Shown: positions 25,830 to 37,402 of the stretch, one piece after another
Position numbering within the stretch: position 1 is the stretch's first letter
Layout: the number at the start of each line of letters is the position of its first letter
Origin: Ridgeia piscesae
Lineage: Eukaryota > Annelida > Polychaeta > Sabellida > Siboglinidae
Direction: 5' to 3'
DNA length: 64,000 nucleotides
NCBI GenBank assembly: GCA_025642075.2
Contig: JAODUO010000033.1
Coordinates: forward strand, 402,501-466,500
Notes under the pieces: model-generated
The model's input: only the letters and a program-made list of their open reading frames with translations
Database searches by the model: none
Told to the model about the DNA's origin: nothing
Program-made: the position numbers and the translations under genes

Positions 25830-27479
25830 GATGGTATCCCTGTAGGTGTTTCATGCGGGCAGTTAGCCAGTGACAACCAGTGATGTCATGCTTTCTTTCA
25901 CTTCTAGTCTGATAGGAGTCAAGGGACTGACCGGCTGTCATTTATTGTCATTACCATAACAATTATTCATAGTTTTATTGAAACTGATATAACATTATCT
26001 CTTGAGCCGATAATCAGTCAATCATAAAGCTGCACTGTATCGAATGATCAAACTACAAGTACTACTTTGGCTGTCCTAAAACAATTTTTAAACAGAACAT
26101 TTTGTTTATGCTCATGTCATGTCGTGTCATATGTTACTGTCTTGATGATATCACTGACTCTACTGTGTCACTAGTGCCATGGTGTGACCAGTTCTGTGAT
26201 GTCACTAAGATTGGTGATGTCATTTGCTATGGTTTTACTAGCTGTCTTGTCACAAGATATGTATTGTATGCTACTCACTATGTATTTCATATCTAAGGTT
26301 GTGTGAGTGGTGTCAACTGCTAGGTTCCTGATGTCACCAACTCCACGGTGTCATGCACTGGAACTGGCACATATTTACTTGGCAGTGTAACTAAGCAAGC
26401 ACAAAATATGTAACAAAAAGAAGGAATATCTGTTGGGAGACTCACTAAAGCTTATAAAAACACTGCCAACGTGAGAGCCACACTTGGCCACCCGTGTTAT
26501 AGCTAAAATACTTCAATTGTTTTAGTGTTGAAGCCATTTAATTAAATGATACCTACGTGTTTGGGGAAGTGCTTGTATAAAATGTGCACTGGTGTAATGC
26601 TGTATGGGGACTTTTTAAGCACAGTCTGTCTGACAGCAGCAGGCAGAGTGAACATGGTAATTTGTGGAATTGATGGCAGGTTGGTGTGCACAGTTTCAGC
26701 TAGGTAAATCGAGTGCTTCAGGTTAGAATAAATGCACGTAGTCAGGTGGTGTGGTGTATAAGATTACAAGCAGTTGTCCGGAAAACAAAGGGCGCTGTGT
26801 TGACCAGAACCTGTCTGAGGCTGAGATCCTGTTGTGAACACATCAGAGGTGATTGGAGAGCATGACAGCTGTATGTAGGTCACAGCCACTGTCACTGCAG
26901 TGTCACATAGTTCCTTGGTGAGAGAGATGGGTGGCTGGGTAACGTTTGTATGAGTCAGATCTGAGTACACCTTCAGTCAGTGTATTCCATTGATCACAGA
27001 AACTGACTCTAGTTCTTTGTATTTTGACATTGAATCTAAATCTTCTTTTGTCAAATATACTGCTTGTTAGGTGGGATGGATTTACTGGTTTTTGTCTCGG
27101 GTTTAGGAACAGATCCATACTCAGAACCTTCTGTCAGTCTCTAGCAGAACATAATTGTATTTAACATATCTGGTAGTTTGATCTCTATAGTAGTATCCCC
27201 AAATCAGGCTCCACCCAAATCCAAATCACCAGCTCTTAAAATTGCCCAGCTGGGAATGTGCTAAAGTTCTAACCAAGGCAGGACTTTCCCTGGGGGTATC
27301 CTAGATAGGGATGGGGAGGTATGGGTGTCACTGGCTACCCACTGGAGACAGTCTCTGTAGTGGTGGGGGTGGTGGGAGGGTTGACTACTTCCTCTTCTTA
27401 CATTTAGTCACCTAGTGTCAACTAGAGTTTACTTGTGATACTGTTCCTTAAAGTGCTGTAAATTAAACACTGTAATTGT

Positions 27480-27655
27480 GCTATTATGCATTTATTGCCT
27501 AACATACACTTAGCCTGGCTCCGTCGCTTCACAAGGTGCAATAGACTTGGCCGCACCCAAGTTGCTCGCCATAATTAATAAAATAAAAAAATGACCTATC
27601 CCCACAGCTCTCACCACCCCATCCAGTCATTGAGTCGCTTCTCTTCGCACTTGGC
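27480..27655 (+). repeat. DIRS left inverted terminal repeat
   Basis: It reads cctggctccgtcgcttcac at 27514-27532 and continues through caaggtgcaatagacttgg and ccccacagctctcaccaccc. All of this is found inverted at 29,617-29,851. The outermost about 30 bases are more diverged than the rest. Confidence 0.85.
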
Positions 27656-27769
27656 GCCGCCATTGTTTAAGTCTTGCCTTTGCATAGTTCCATATTTATC
27701 AGTTTTGTGAGCTGATATCATATTTTGTTTAAATGAAGTTACGGTTTATTGTTTTTCTTTTTACGGGTA

Positions 27770-27912
27770 TAGACAAGGGCTCTATCGGGAAGCGCACTGC
27801 CCTGCGGTCACTGATACAGTCCATGCAACAAAACAACGTTGTAGAGGTAGTCTTCGACACTACATCTCCCGGGTGTTACAGTCACCTCGTCCTAGAGATT
27901 CCCCACTTCACT
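27770..27912 (+). repeat. Duplicated 140-bp RT segment, upstream copy
   Basis: It starts acaagggctctatcgggaag and ends gattccccacttcac. It is repeated at 28,243-28,383 with about five substitutions. The two copies flank the 330-bp inserted repeat. Confidence 0.9.
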
Positions 27913-28242
27913 TGAATACATTGAATATGCTGCTTGTTTACTTTTGATATCTCTGCACTCTCCAAACAGCAGTAGGGCTAGTTCGTTTCATACAAGGCAT
28001 CGTTGACCACTGTTTTGCGTAGATATTGTACCTTATTTGTAAACAGCTTGAATTATTTATTATTTAGATGTGGTCTAGGGCAGCAGAAAACACTTTCCAC
28101 CTACAAAAATGTATCTTATCTCTGACATAATTTAAAGCTGACAGCTGTGGAGAGGTAACTGAACAAAATTTGGCCTGGACCAAAAGATTGAGGTATGCTG
28201 TGATGTGTCGTATGGTTTCACGTTCTCTGGGCTGCACTTGTG
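27913..28242. repeat. 330-bp repeat, copy inside the DIRS element
   Basis: Copy of 25,495-25,829 with a few substitutions and short indels. It sits between the two 140-bp copies of DIRS coding sequence. Confidence 0.9.
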
Positions 28243-29375
28243 TAGACAAGGGCTCTATCGGGAAGCGCACTGCCCTGCAGTCACTGATACAGTCCATGCA
28301 ACAAAACAACGTTGTAGAGGTAGTCTGCGACACTACATCTCCCGGGTGTTACAGTCACCTCTTCCTAGAGATTCCCCACTTCACAATGGAGAGTGCGGAA
28401 AGCATTCGATGATCTCTCCCTAGAGACGCCTGGGTTACTTCCACCAATCTTGTGGATACCTATTTCCACATACCTATCCACAGAGGTTACCGAAAATTTC
28501 TTTGATTTCAGACTCGGGACACCATATACCAATTTCGGGCACTGCCGTTTGGCCTTTCTCCAGCACCTTGGGTATTTACCAAGATTATGACAGATCAAAA
28601 TGCTGGTACATGTGATGGGTATCAATCTCTGTCAGTACCTGGACGACTGCCTCATCTATTCACCATCTCACGACCAGTGCCTCCGAGACACTGTACAAGT
28701 GCTCAATCTCTGCCACACTATGGGCCTCCTCATTCACGACAAGAAGTCGGAACTGATCCCAAAACAGAAATTCCTTTTTCTGAGATACCAGTTCGACCTG
28801 GTTTCCTTCCAGGTCACTCCAACTCTGGATCGATATCACAAATCAAGCATTGATTTGCTCATTCCTGCTAAGCCAAGGGGGATGTGCTCATACGTGGCAG
28901 ATCCTGCTGGGTCTCTTTGCGTCCACAGAAAAATGGTTCCTCTAGGACGGCTGCACATAGTGAAGCCCAACATTGCATCTCTCAACATTGGGATTTCAAT
29001 GTTTTAACCAGCAACTTGTGGATACCTCTTCCCCCACGGCAGAGGAAGATTTCCAATGGTGGAAGTCAGGACACAATGTTCTGAGGGGAGCCCCAGTTAC
29101 CCCGACAAACCAGACACTCAGTTGTTCACGGATGCATCGAACATCGGCTGGGGAGCACATTGGAATGCATTGACGGTGTCCGGTGTATGGACAACAACCG
29201 AGAAAACACTTCACATCAATGTACTCGAGTTAGAAGCCATACACAGAGCCATGCTCCACTGGCTGCGGAAGCTTATGGGTCTGACAGTCCTGGTTGCTTC
29301 AGACAACTCCACTGTAGTGTCCTACATCATCAAGCAGGGTGGAACACGGTCAATACAGCTGTAGAGGCTGCAGAA
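28243..29375 (+). pseudogene. DIRS reverse transcriptase-RNase H remnant
   Basis: The 5' part (28,243-28,412) encodes SLIQSMQQNNVVEVV, SPGCYSHLFL and MESAESIR, the usual opening of DIRS RT. The segment with the conserved K-x-G-x-x-R-x-(I/V)-I-D-L box is missing between them. After a frameshift come NLVDTYFHIPIHRGYRKFLR and FRALPFGLSPAP (28,440-28,570). The catalytic CQYLDDCLIYS lies near 28,627-28,660, followed by KKSELIPKQKFLFLRYQFDL. RNase H follows in another frame (29,110-29,365), with TDASNIGWGAHW, NVLELEAIHRAM and ASDNSTVVSYI. The chain ends before any tyrosine recombinase. These are transposon-protein relics with no host role. Confidence 0.88.
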
Positions 29376-29444
29376 TCATTTCTGCACCCAACATTAGAGA
29401 TCATTAGAGGTAACATTGTCTATATCCCAACATCCATTCACCCA

Positions 29445-29580
29445 GATTCTGCACCTTGTGAAGTGATGGAACCAGGCCAAGTCTGTGTTATGCAATAAAT
29501 TCTATATTTTTAGAATTAAAATATGTATTTATAAGTAACATACTTACCTGGCTCCGTCGCTTCACCATATCACCCTCCCT
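29445..29580. repeat. DIRS internal complementary region (palindromic)
   Basis: The left arm gcaccttgtgaagtgatgga (from 29451) is a diverged direct copy of the right ITR end. It is followed directly by the inverse orientation, aagtaacatacttacctggc (from 29534) continuing to 29565. Head-to-head ITR ends are what the DIRS circular-intermediate model predicts for this position. Confidence 0.75.
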
Positions 29581-29616
29581 CCTTCCCCGCTATAGGGAGA
29601 TTACCTATCACAGTAT

Positions 29617-29890
29617 GAGCCTTTTTGCCAAGTGCGAAGAGAAGAGACTCGTGATTGGATGGGGTGGTGGGAGCTGTGGGGATTGGATGGGGTGGTGGGA
29701 GCTGTGGGGATTGGATGGGGTGGTGGGAGCTGTGGGGATTGGATGGGGTGGTGGGAGCTGTGGGGATAGGTAATTTTTTCATTTTATTAATTATGGTGAG
29801 CAACTTGGGCGTGGCCAAGTCTATTGCACCTTGTGAAGCGACGGAGCCAGGTAAGTATGTTACTTATAAATACATATTTTAATTGTAAAA
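29617..29890 (-). repeat. DIRS right inverted terminal repeat with 28-bp expansion
   Basis: Reverse complement of the left ITR, but with a 28-bp unit (gattggatggggtggtggga plus gctgtggg) present four times at about 29,653-29,766 against one copy on the left. It ends near ...aaaatatagaatt at 29,899. Confidence 0.85.
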
Positions 29891-30599
29891 ATATAGAATT
29901 AGTATGCTAATGACTTCATCAACATCAGTTTGCATCTCAGGGGCTGGAGTAAAAGGATTATTCTATGACCCTTAGGAAAAAAGTTTTCTTTCAATACTGT
30001 TCTTTACAATGTTTGAATTGTAAATCTATAACTGCCCTAAATTACGCGTTGGTATGTTAATGATTTTCACTTAATGTGTACCAGACTTTCAGAGATTATT
30101 CTATAAACCTTGTGAAAACGTGAATACAAGTAGACCTTTGTGTTTTTAAATTCACCTTTGTTTTTTTAATTACTCTGCTGGTAATGGTTTATTCAGTTTC
30201 AGAGACTGCTTTGTCTTCTGCAGTTCTTCAGGAAAATAATTAATAAGAATAAAAGAATTTTTTCCCAACACAATAATACATGATACTGTTGTACCACTAC
30301 TTAGAGACTAATATTGCTCTTACGCAACGGCAGAGTAAATTTAGAGGGATTAACTTTGTACTGTCGTAATTAAATATAAATAAACACGTATATAAAGTCC
30401 GACAGGTGCAAACTTTATTTTGCACTTCAAAATAAATGTAGTGAACTAACAGCCAAAGCATACTAAAACTAAACATACAAATCAAGCACCACTTGGCTCC
30501 ATTAAACTCTCCACCCGAATCAACCTGTTCACTCCTAGTCACTGGCCCAAAAGCCTCCTGTCTTTCCCTGGCCTGTCATTCATACCCCTCCTTAATGGT

Positions 30600-33460
30600 G
30601 GGAAACCTTTGTTTCATTAACTATTACACATACTCTCTGGTGGGCATCACTCAACACTGACACAGACCTACACCATCAGGAATCCCTGTCGTTTGGAGAC
30701 AGGACACCTTTGTTTCATTAACTATTACACATCTTCTCTGGTGGGCATCACTCACCACTGACACAGTCCTACACCAGCAGGAAACACCTGTGGTTGGGAG
30801 ACAGGAGACCTTTGTTTCATTAACTATTACACATCTTCTCTGGTGGGCATCACTCAACACTGACACAGTCCTACACCAGCAGGAAACACCTGTGGTTGGG
30901 AGACAGGACACCTTTGTTTCATTAACTATTACACATACTCTCTGGTGAGCATCACTCAACACTGACACAGTCCTACACCAGCAGGAATCCCTGTCGTTTG
31001 GAGACAGGACACCTTTGTTTCATTAACTATTACACATACTTTGTGGTGGGCATCACTCAACACTGACACAGTCCTACACCAGCAGGAATCCCTGTCGTTT
31101 GGAGACAGGAGACCTTTGTTTCATTAACTATTACACATACTCTCTGGTGAGCATCACTCAACACTGACACAGTCCTACACCAGCAGGAATCCCTGTCGTT
31201 TGGAGACAGGACACCTTTGTTTCATTAACTATTACACATACTCTCTGGTGAGCATCACTCAACACTGACACAGTCCTACACCAGCAGGAATCCCTGTCGT
31301 TTGGAGACAGGACACCTTTGTTTCATTAACTATTACACATACTCTCTGGTGAGCATCACTCAACACTGACACAGTCCTACACCAGCAGGAATCCCTGTCG
31401 TTTGGAGACAGGACACCTTTGTTTCATTAACTATTACACATACTCTCTGGTGGGCATCACTCAACACTGACACAGTCCTACACCAGCAGGAATCCCTGTC
31501 GTTTGGAGACAGGACACCTTTGTTTCATTAACTATTACACATACTCTCTGGTGGGCATCACTCAACACTGACACAGTCCTACACCAGCAGGAATCCCTGT
31601 CGTTTGGAGACAGGAGACCTTTGTTTCATTAACTATTACACATACTCTCTGGTGAGCATCACTCAACACTGACACAGTCCTACACCAGCAGGAATCCCTG
31701 TCGTTTGGAGACAGGACACCTTTGTTTCATTAACTATTACACATACTCTCTGGTGAGCATCACTCAACACTGACACAGTCCTACACCAGCAGGAATCCCT
31801 GTCGTTTGGAGACAGGAGACCTTTGTTTCATTAACTATTACACATACTCTCTGGTGAGCATCACTCAACACTGACACAGTCCTACACCAGCAGGAATCCC
31901 TGTCGTTTGGAGACAGGACACCTTTGTTTCATTAACTATTACACATACTCTCTGGTGGGCATCACTCAACACTGACACAGTCCTACACCAGCAGGAATCC
32001 CTGTCGTTTGGAGACAGGAGACCTTTGTTTCATTAACTATTACACATACTCTCTGGTGAGCATCACTCAACACTGACACAGTCCTACACCAGCAGGAATC
32101 CCTGTCGTTTGGAGACAGGACACCTTTGTTTCATTAACTATTACACATACTCTCTGGTGGGCATCACTCAACACTGACACAGTCCTACACCAGCAGGAAT
32201 CCCTGTCGTTTGGAGACAGGACACCTTTGTTTCATTAACTATTACACATACTCTCTGGTGGGCATCACTCAACACTGACACAGTCCTACACCAGCAGGAA
32301 TCCCTGTCGTTTGGAGACAGGAAACCTTTGTTTCATTAACTATTACACATACTCTCTGGTGGGCATCACTCAACACTGACACAGTCCTACACCAGCAGGA
32401 ATCCCTGTCGTTTGGAGACAGGACACCTTTGTGGTCACTCAACTTTGAGATAGCCCTGTTACTGGTGGGAAACCTTTGTTTCATTAACTATTACACATAC
32501 TCTCTGGTGGGCATCACTCAACACTGACACAGTCCTACACCAGCAGGAATCCCTGTCGTTTGGAGACAGGACACCTTTGTGGTCACTCAACTTTGAGATA
32601 GCCCTGTTACTGGTGGGAAACCTTTGTTTCATTAACTATTACACATACTCTCTGGTGGACATCACTCAACACTGACACAGTCCTACACCAGCAGGAATCC
32701 CTGTCGTTTGGAGACAGGACACCTTTGTGGTCACTCAACTTTGAGATAGCCCTGTTACTGGTGGGAAACCTTTGTTTCATTAACTATTACACATACTCTC
32801 TGGTGGGCATCACTCAACACTGACACAGACCTACACCAGCAGGAATCCCTGTCGTTTGGAGACAGGAAACCTTTGTTTCATTAACTATTACACATACTCT
32901 CTGGTGGGCATCACTCAACACTGACACAGACCTACACCAGCAGGAATCCCTGTCGTTTGGAGACAGGACACCTTTGTTTCATTAACTATTACACATACTC
33001 TCTGGTGGGCATCACTCAACACTGACACAGTCCTACACCAGCAGGAATCCCTGTCGTTTGGAGACAGGACACCTTTGTGGTCACTCAACTTTGAGATAGC
33101 CCTGGTGGGAAACCTTTGTTTCATTAACTATTACACATACTCTCTGGTGAGCATCACTCAACACTGACACAGTCCTACACCAGCAGGAATCCCTGTCGTT
33201 TGGAGACAGGACACCTTTGTTTCATTAACTATTACACATACTCTCTGGTGAGCATCACTCAACACTGACACAGTCCTACACCAGCAGGAATCCCTGTCGT
33301 TTGGAGACAGGACACCTTTGTTTCATTAACTATTACACATACTCTCTGGTGGGCATCACTCAACACTGACACAGTCCTACACCAGCAGGAATCCCTGTCG
33401 TTTGGAGACAGGACACCTTTGTGGTCACTCAACTTTGAGATAGCCCTGTTACTGGTGGGA
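30600..33460. repeat. 101-bp satellite, about 27 units, with a 148-bp higher-order form
   Basis: The unit contains ggaatccctgtcgtttggag, acctttgtttcattaactat and cactcaacactgacacagtc, with a period of 101 bp from about 30,609. From about 32,420 some units carry an extra 46-bp block (ggtcactcaactttgagata and following), giving a 148-bp period over several copies. Minus-strand open frames across units are repeat translation. It sits in CpG-poor sequence upstream of the zinc-finger exons, possibly in an intron. Confidence 0.95.
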
Positions 33461-33469
33461 AACCCTTGT

Positions 33470-35586
33470 GGCAGTCTTACCATAATTTCTTTTGTTTTTT
33501 GTTTTTACATATTAATGAATTCACTGATGTTGTATATAACTTGTATTGTGAAAAACACATAAAAAATTGTCCCTTGGCAAATGTCAGGTACAATCAGAGG
33601 AGAAAACACCCTTGTGTGCGTGGATACTTGCATGGGTGTGTGTAGACTGAACATCATCCAGAGGATGGACACTAGAGCAACATTATTTGTCACACTGTCT
33701 GTATGATACCCTGGCCATAAACAACAGTGGTATCCCCCATAGTGGGGTCACTGCAGGGCAGAGGTGATAGCCATCTGTCAAGTGGCTGCAGCACCCTGCT
33801 GCTGTCACTGGTGGGGACTGATGTAACTCAGTCAGTTCCACTGGCACTTCCCCTGCCTGCTTCAGCTAAGAGGCCTGTGCTGTGGTGCTTTGCCAGGCTG
33901 TGATGAGAGAGAGACTAGTGGTTGCTTTGGTTTACACAGTCCATGTGTAGATGTGATTAGATCAGTGTTTTGCCTTTAGCATAATAGATAAATAAGATGT
34001 GGGTTCTTTTCAGGCACTAACCCCATTCTAAGATGTTTTCCACCAAGAAAAACAATAATTCCCGAAATGGGCCTTACATAAAAAACTTATTGAGTATGTT
34101 ATGTCAGAATTAGATGTTTCATCCTTTGCTGTATAATATCGCCATGGCAGCCTTTATGTTGTTTTTTCAGAGCATCTGAAATTATGACCTTTTTTAGGCT
34201 CCTATGCAAATAGACACTTCCATCAAAACACATAACTGGGAAAAATGTAAAAGGTAACCTGTTCAAAACATGAGAAAATATTGTGCTTTGTTTACATAGA
34301 AGGCTGTACAGTGCCATTTTGATCAAATCAATTAAAAAAAAATGTTGTATGTTTTGTTCAGTATTTCATCGAGCTGGTTTGATAATCTTGCATTCCTGTT
34401 TGGCGTGTGTTGAGGGAATGTAAATATTGATAGTAAATCATTTAAAAACTTATGATCATTTTTGGAGTTTATGCCATAATAATATGAGAAACTGTGGAAG
34501 AAAGGTATGTGTGCTGCATTAGCAGCTCTGTGGTATTTCTGTTGACATTTCTTGATCCAAATCATGCCATTTATTATTTTGTAGCTGACGTTTATGTCTC
34601 TTGACGTTGCTGTCAATATCTTAAGTTAATTAAGTTGAATTTGATATAAAATATGATTAATTGAACATTAATGTAATTATTTAAAACAAATTCCACTCAA
34701 TTAATTTATTAATAATTTATTTTACACACATTTTTGGAACATCTGCCATTCTGAATTCATATCCAATTTGGCAGCATCAGTTCTGATGAAAATCTACTCC
34801 AGATAGCTGACAGACTACAGTCAGACTATGAAAGTGATAATTAATTACTGTGTTCCAATCCAGTACACATATATGTCTTTTGATTATGCCTTTGTCACTC
34901 TCTACTTGACACATTTTACCAGTGATAAAGTAAGTCAGGCTTGAACCACGGTAAATTGGGTCTTGTAGTTGACATCCGTTCCCTAAACACAAGCACATTA
35001 AAACAGCATAAATCCCAGTAAAAGCCCCTTTGCTTCACCCCATGTCAGCTAATTTTGGCATTATATTGACTGTACCGTCTAGGATGCAATTACACCTACT
35101 CACTTCTAGGTAGACTAGTGGACTGATTGTCACCCAGATAGGGGTAGTTACACATTCAGTATCATTATTCATGATGATCTTGAACAGCCTCGTCACTCTG
35201 CAGCCATCTCATCTGGTGATGAACAGGGTAGACCACCTTAAAACACACATGTTATCCATTTTAACCAGCTGTGGAATTATTTATTACCTGACAAGTATCG
35301 ACACACCTGCACACTTGTGAAGAAGAATATTAATTAGTGATGTCAGTTGTGTCACTAACTTGCATGCCAGTGCAATGGATGGTTAGTTATCCTTAGAACA
35401 AGTGTTTATAGATAGACATTAGACAACATTGATAACTTATGTTTGTAAGGCTTTTAGTTTTAGAATAGTACTCAGTACTACAGTTTACAGAAATATATAC
35501 TTTATCATTGAGGTGGTTTTCCGAGTGGGTAAAGTAAATACCCATACGATGCACTGACTGACCTGGAGGTCTTCCCTTTGTTGCAG
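33470..35586. other. Probable intron upstream of zinc-finger exon 1
   Basis: AT-rich, CpG-poor sequence without coding signal. It ends in the acceptor tttgttgcag immediately before 35,587. The first visible exon starts inside a codon, so at least one more 5' exon must exist further upstream; I could not place it. Confidence 0.55.
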
Positions 35587-37402
35587 ATAACGTTGATGAC
35601 AGTTTACCCGAAGAGTGGTGTGTTCTAGACAAGTGGTCAGACCACAGCGAAAGTGAACTTGAGGAAGGAGAGATTGTTGACAGTGACTGTGACACAAAAG
35701 GTGACACAAATAAATATGACATTGTCACCTATAACCAGGTTCCCGGTGAAGATGGTGTGAACCAGGCGCCTCGGACTGTGGATGAAGCAATCTGCAGAAA
35801 AACACCAAAGAATCAGTTGGTGATGGCTGAAACAGCACCATTCAGTGGAAGTGAAGATGGCGAAATCGTTGAACTGGAAAGCCCACTGTGCCGCAAACCA
35901 ATATCAGAAAAAATCACGAACATAAGTCCCGTTGGACCTGCAGGTTCTCTTGTTACTGAGACAGTGACATATTCTGGGTTCCGTGTTGGAAGTGAACAGA
36001 AGCAGCTATCTGCAAGACTTGAATCTGGACACGGAAGCCAGTCTTCAGAGGGGAAATGTAATGGTGAGAATTCATTTCCAAAGAACCAGTTAGATTCAAC
36101 TGTTGAAGCGAACAAACTAAGTTGTGTTGACACAACTGACAATGTGCAGTCTGTTGATGCGGCAGTACAGGACAAAGTGTCAGCAGACAATGTAACAACT
36201 TCAGAGACACTTGATGTACAGACCAGAGTGTCAGTGCCAGGTGAGACACCAGTGCTTCCAGAGAGTGAGGTCACCAAAGACTTACCTGTCCAGAATGGAT
36301 CAGCAGCATTATGTCCTACAGCAGGTGCCAAGAGATTGGCCTCTGGTCGTGCTAGTCCAGATAAACTCCAACTGACTCACCTGAGTGGCTTAGATGGAGA
36401 ATTTGACATTGACATGACAGATATGATTGCAGCTGAAGACAAATTAGCTGTCGATGAAGCGGTTGACAATGGCAGCGTTACTGTTGGAAACAAAAGTTTA
36501 GATGATGGAGCGATGATTGAAGATGATGAGGAATTGGCTGTTGAGTCGACAGAATGCTTGCCTCAACCCATGACATCTAAAGACTACGTGCCCGTTGTTC
36601 TTGATGATGATGTGGTTCCAGCCTCATCAAACACGGCATCAACATCTGTGGCTGTAGTATCCCCAGCCAGCACGGCATTGACTGTGACATCAGACTCATG
36701 CAGGGAATCCAGCAGGAATGGTGTAAAATCAGACATTTTAAATGTTGAAGCAGAAATGGAAACCAATGTTGAGAACAGTGACAACGTGGCGGAAGAATTG
36801 GTACAGCCAGATGGCGAGGTGACTTCTATGCAGAACGAGGTGTTAACTAATCACGTTGACAACACAACAAAACAACAAGAAAATATAGATCAGTGTAGCA
36901 CCTTAGATGCTGAGATGACGAGTGACGATAAAACCAGGACCACTGATGACACCGGGACCACTGATGACACTGGGACCACTGATGACGCTGAAGTACTAGT
37001 GACTGACAGGAGTGTGAATGTGGAAAACAGTGGTTTATCAGAAATTAACAAAGACCTGATCTCTGCGATTGAAGACTTGGCTAATGTGGATAAAGAGGTA
37101 GATACGAGAGAAACTGTAGATACCCAGGAAGAATCTACAGATAAGGAGCCAGCTGTTCAGACAGATGAAACATCTGATCCAAGTAAAGACACCGTTGTAG
37201 AGACTCCATCATCTGATTTAATGGCATCAACCGTCACATCAACCGATCCATTCAAGGTAGGCATAACATCATCACCTGTGATGCCGGTGGTTCCAAGGTC
37301 ACCAGATGTGGCAGAGGTATCAGTGTCACCATCCAGAGATACTCACAAGGTTTCTACACCACACAAGGACACTTGCATTGGTCCAGCACATGAAGATGAA
37401 AA
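35587..37402 (+). CDS. Giant C2H2 zinc-finger protein, first visible exon, N-terminal acidic part
   Basis: The exon begins after acceptor ttgcag at 35,586 with two bases finishing a split codon. It reads NVDDSLPEEWCVLDKWSDHS, then two acidic motifs (ELEEGEIVDSD and SEDGEIVELES). The remaining about 500 residues are Ser/Thr/Asp/Glu-rich, predicted disordered, with no finger. A coding 18-bp repeat (TTDDTG) occurs three times near 36,945-36,995. A GTG at 35,757 is not a true start because the frame continues upstream to the acceptor. The frame closes at TAA 37413-37415, but the amino-acid sense continues in another frame if one base is added in the A run at 37,399-37,402. I therefore read 35,587-39,640 as one exon with a one-base indel. 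The product is probably a nuclear DNA-binding regulator. Confidence 0.8.

Larger units (their letters stand above)
27480..29890 (+). mobile_element. DIRS-type tyrosine-recombinase retrotransposon, decayed
   Basis: The element is bounded by inverted terminal repeats (about 27,480-27,655 and 29,617-29,890) sharing cctggctccgtcgcttcac and its complement. Inside are DIRS-like reverse transcriptase (YLDD box) and RNase H remnants, then an internal palindromic region at 29,445-29,580 carrying both repeat ends head to head. This arrangement of ITRs plus an internal complementary region next to the right end is diagnostic of DIRS1-like elements in established knowledge. No tyrosine recombinase or methyltransferase ORF was found. 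The coding part has frameshifts, an internal deletion and a 330-bp insertion, so the copy is dead. Confidence 0.85.

Noticed and set aside
30651..33483. Minus-strand open frames with repeated SVLSDAHQR and CVIVNETKVS
   Set aside because: They only follow the 101-bp satellite; stops appear with each period shift and no splice or start context exists.
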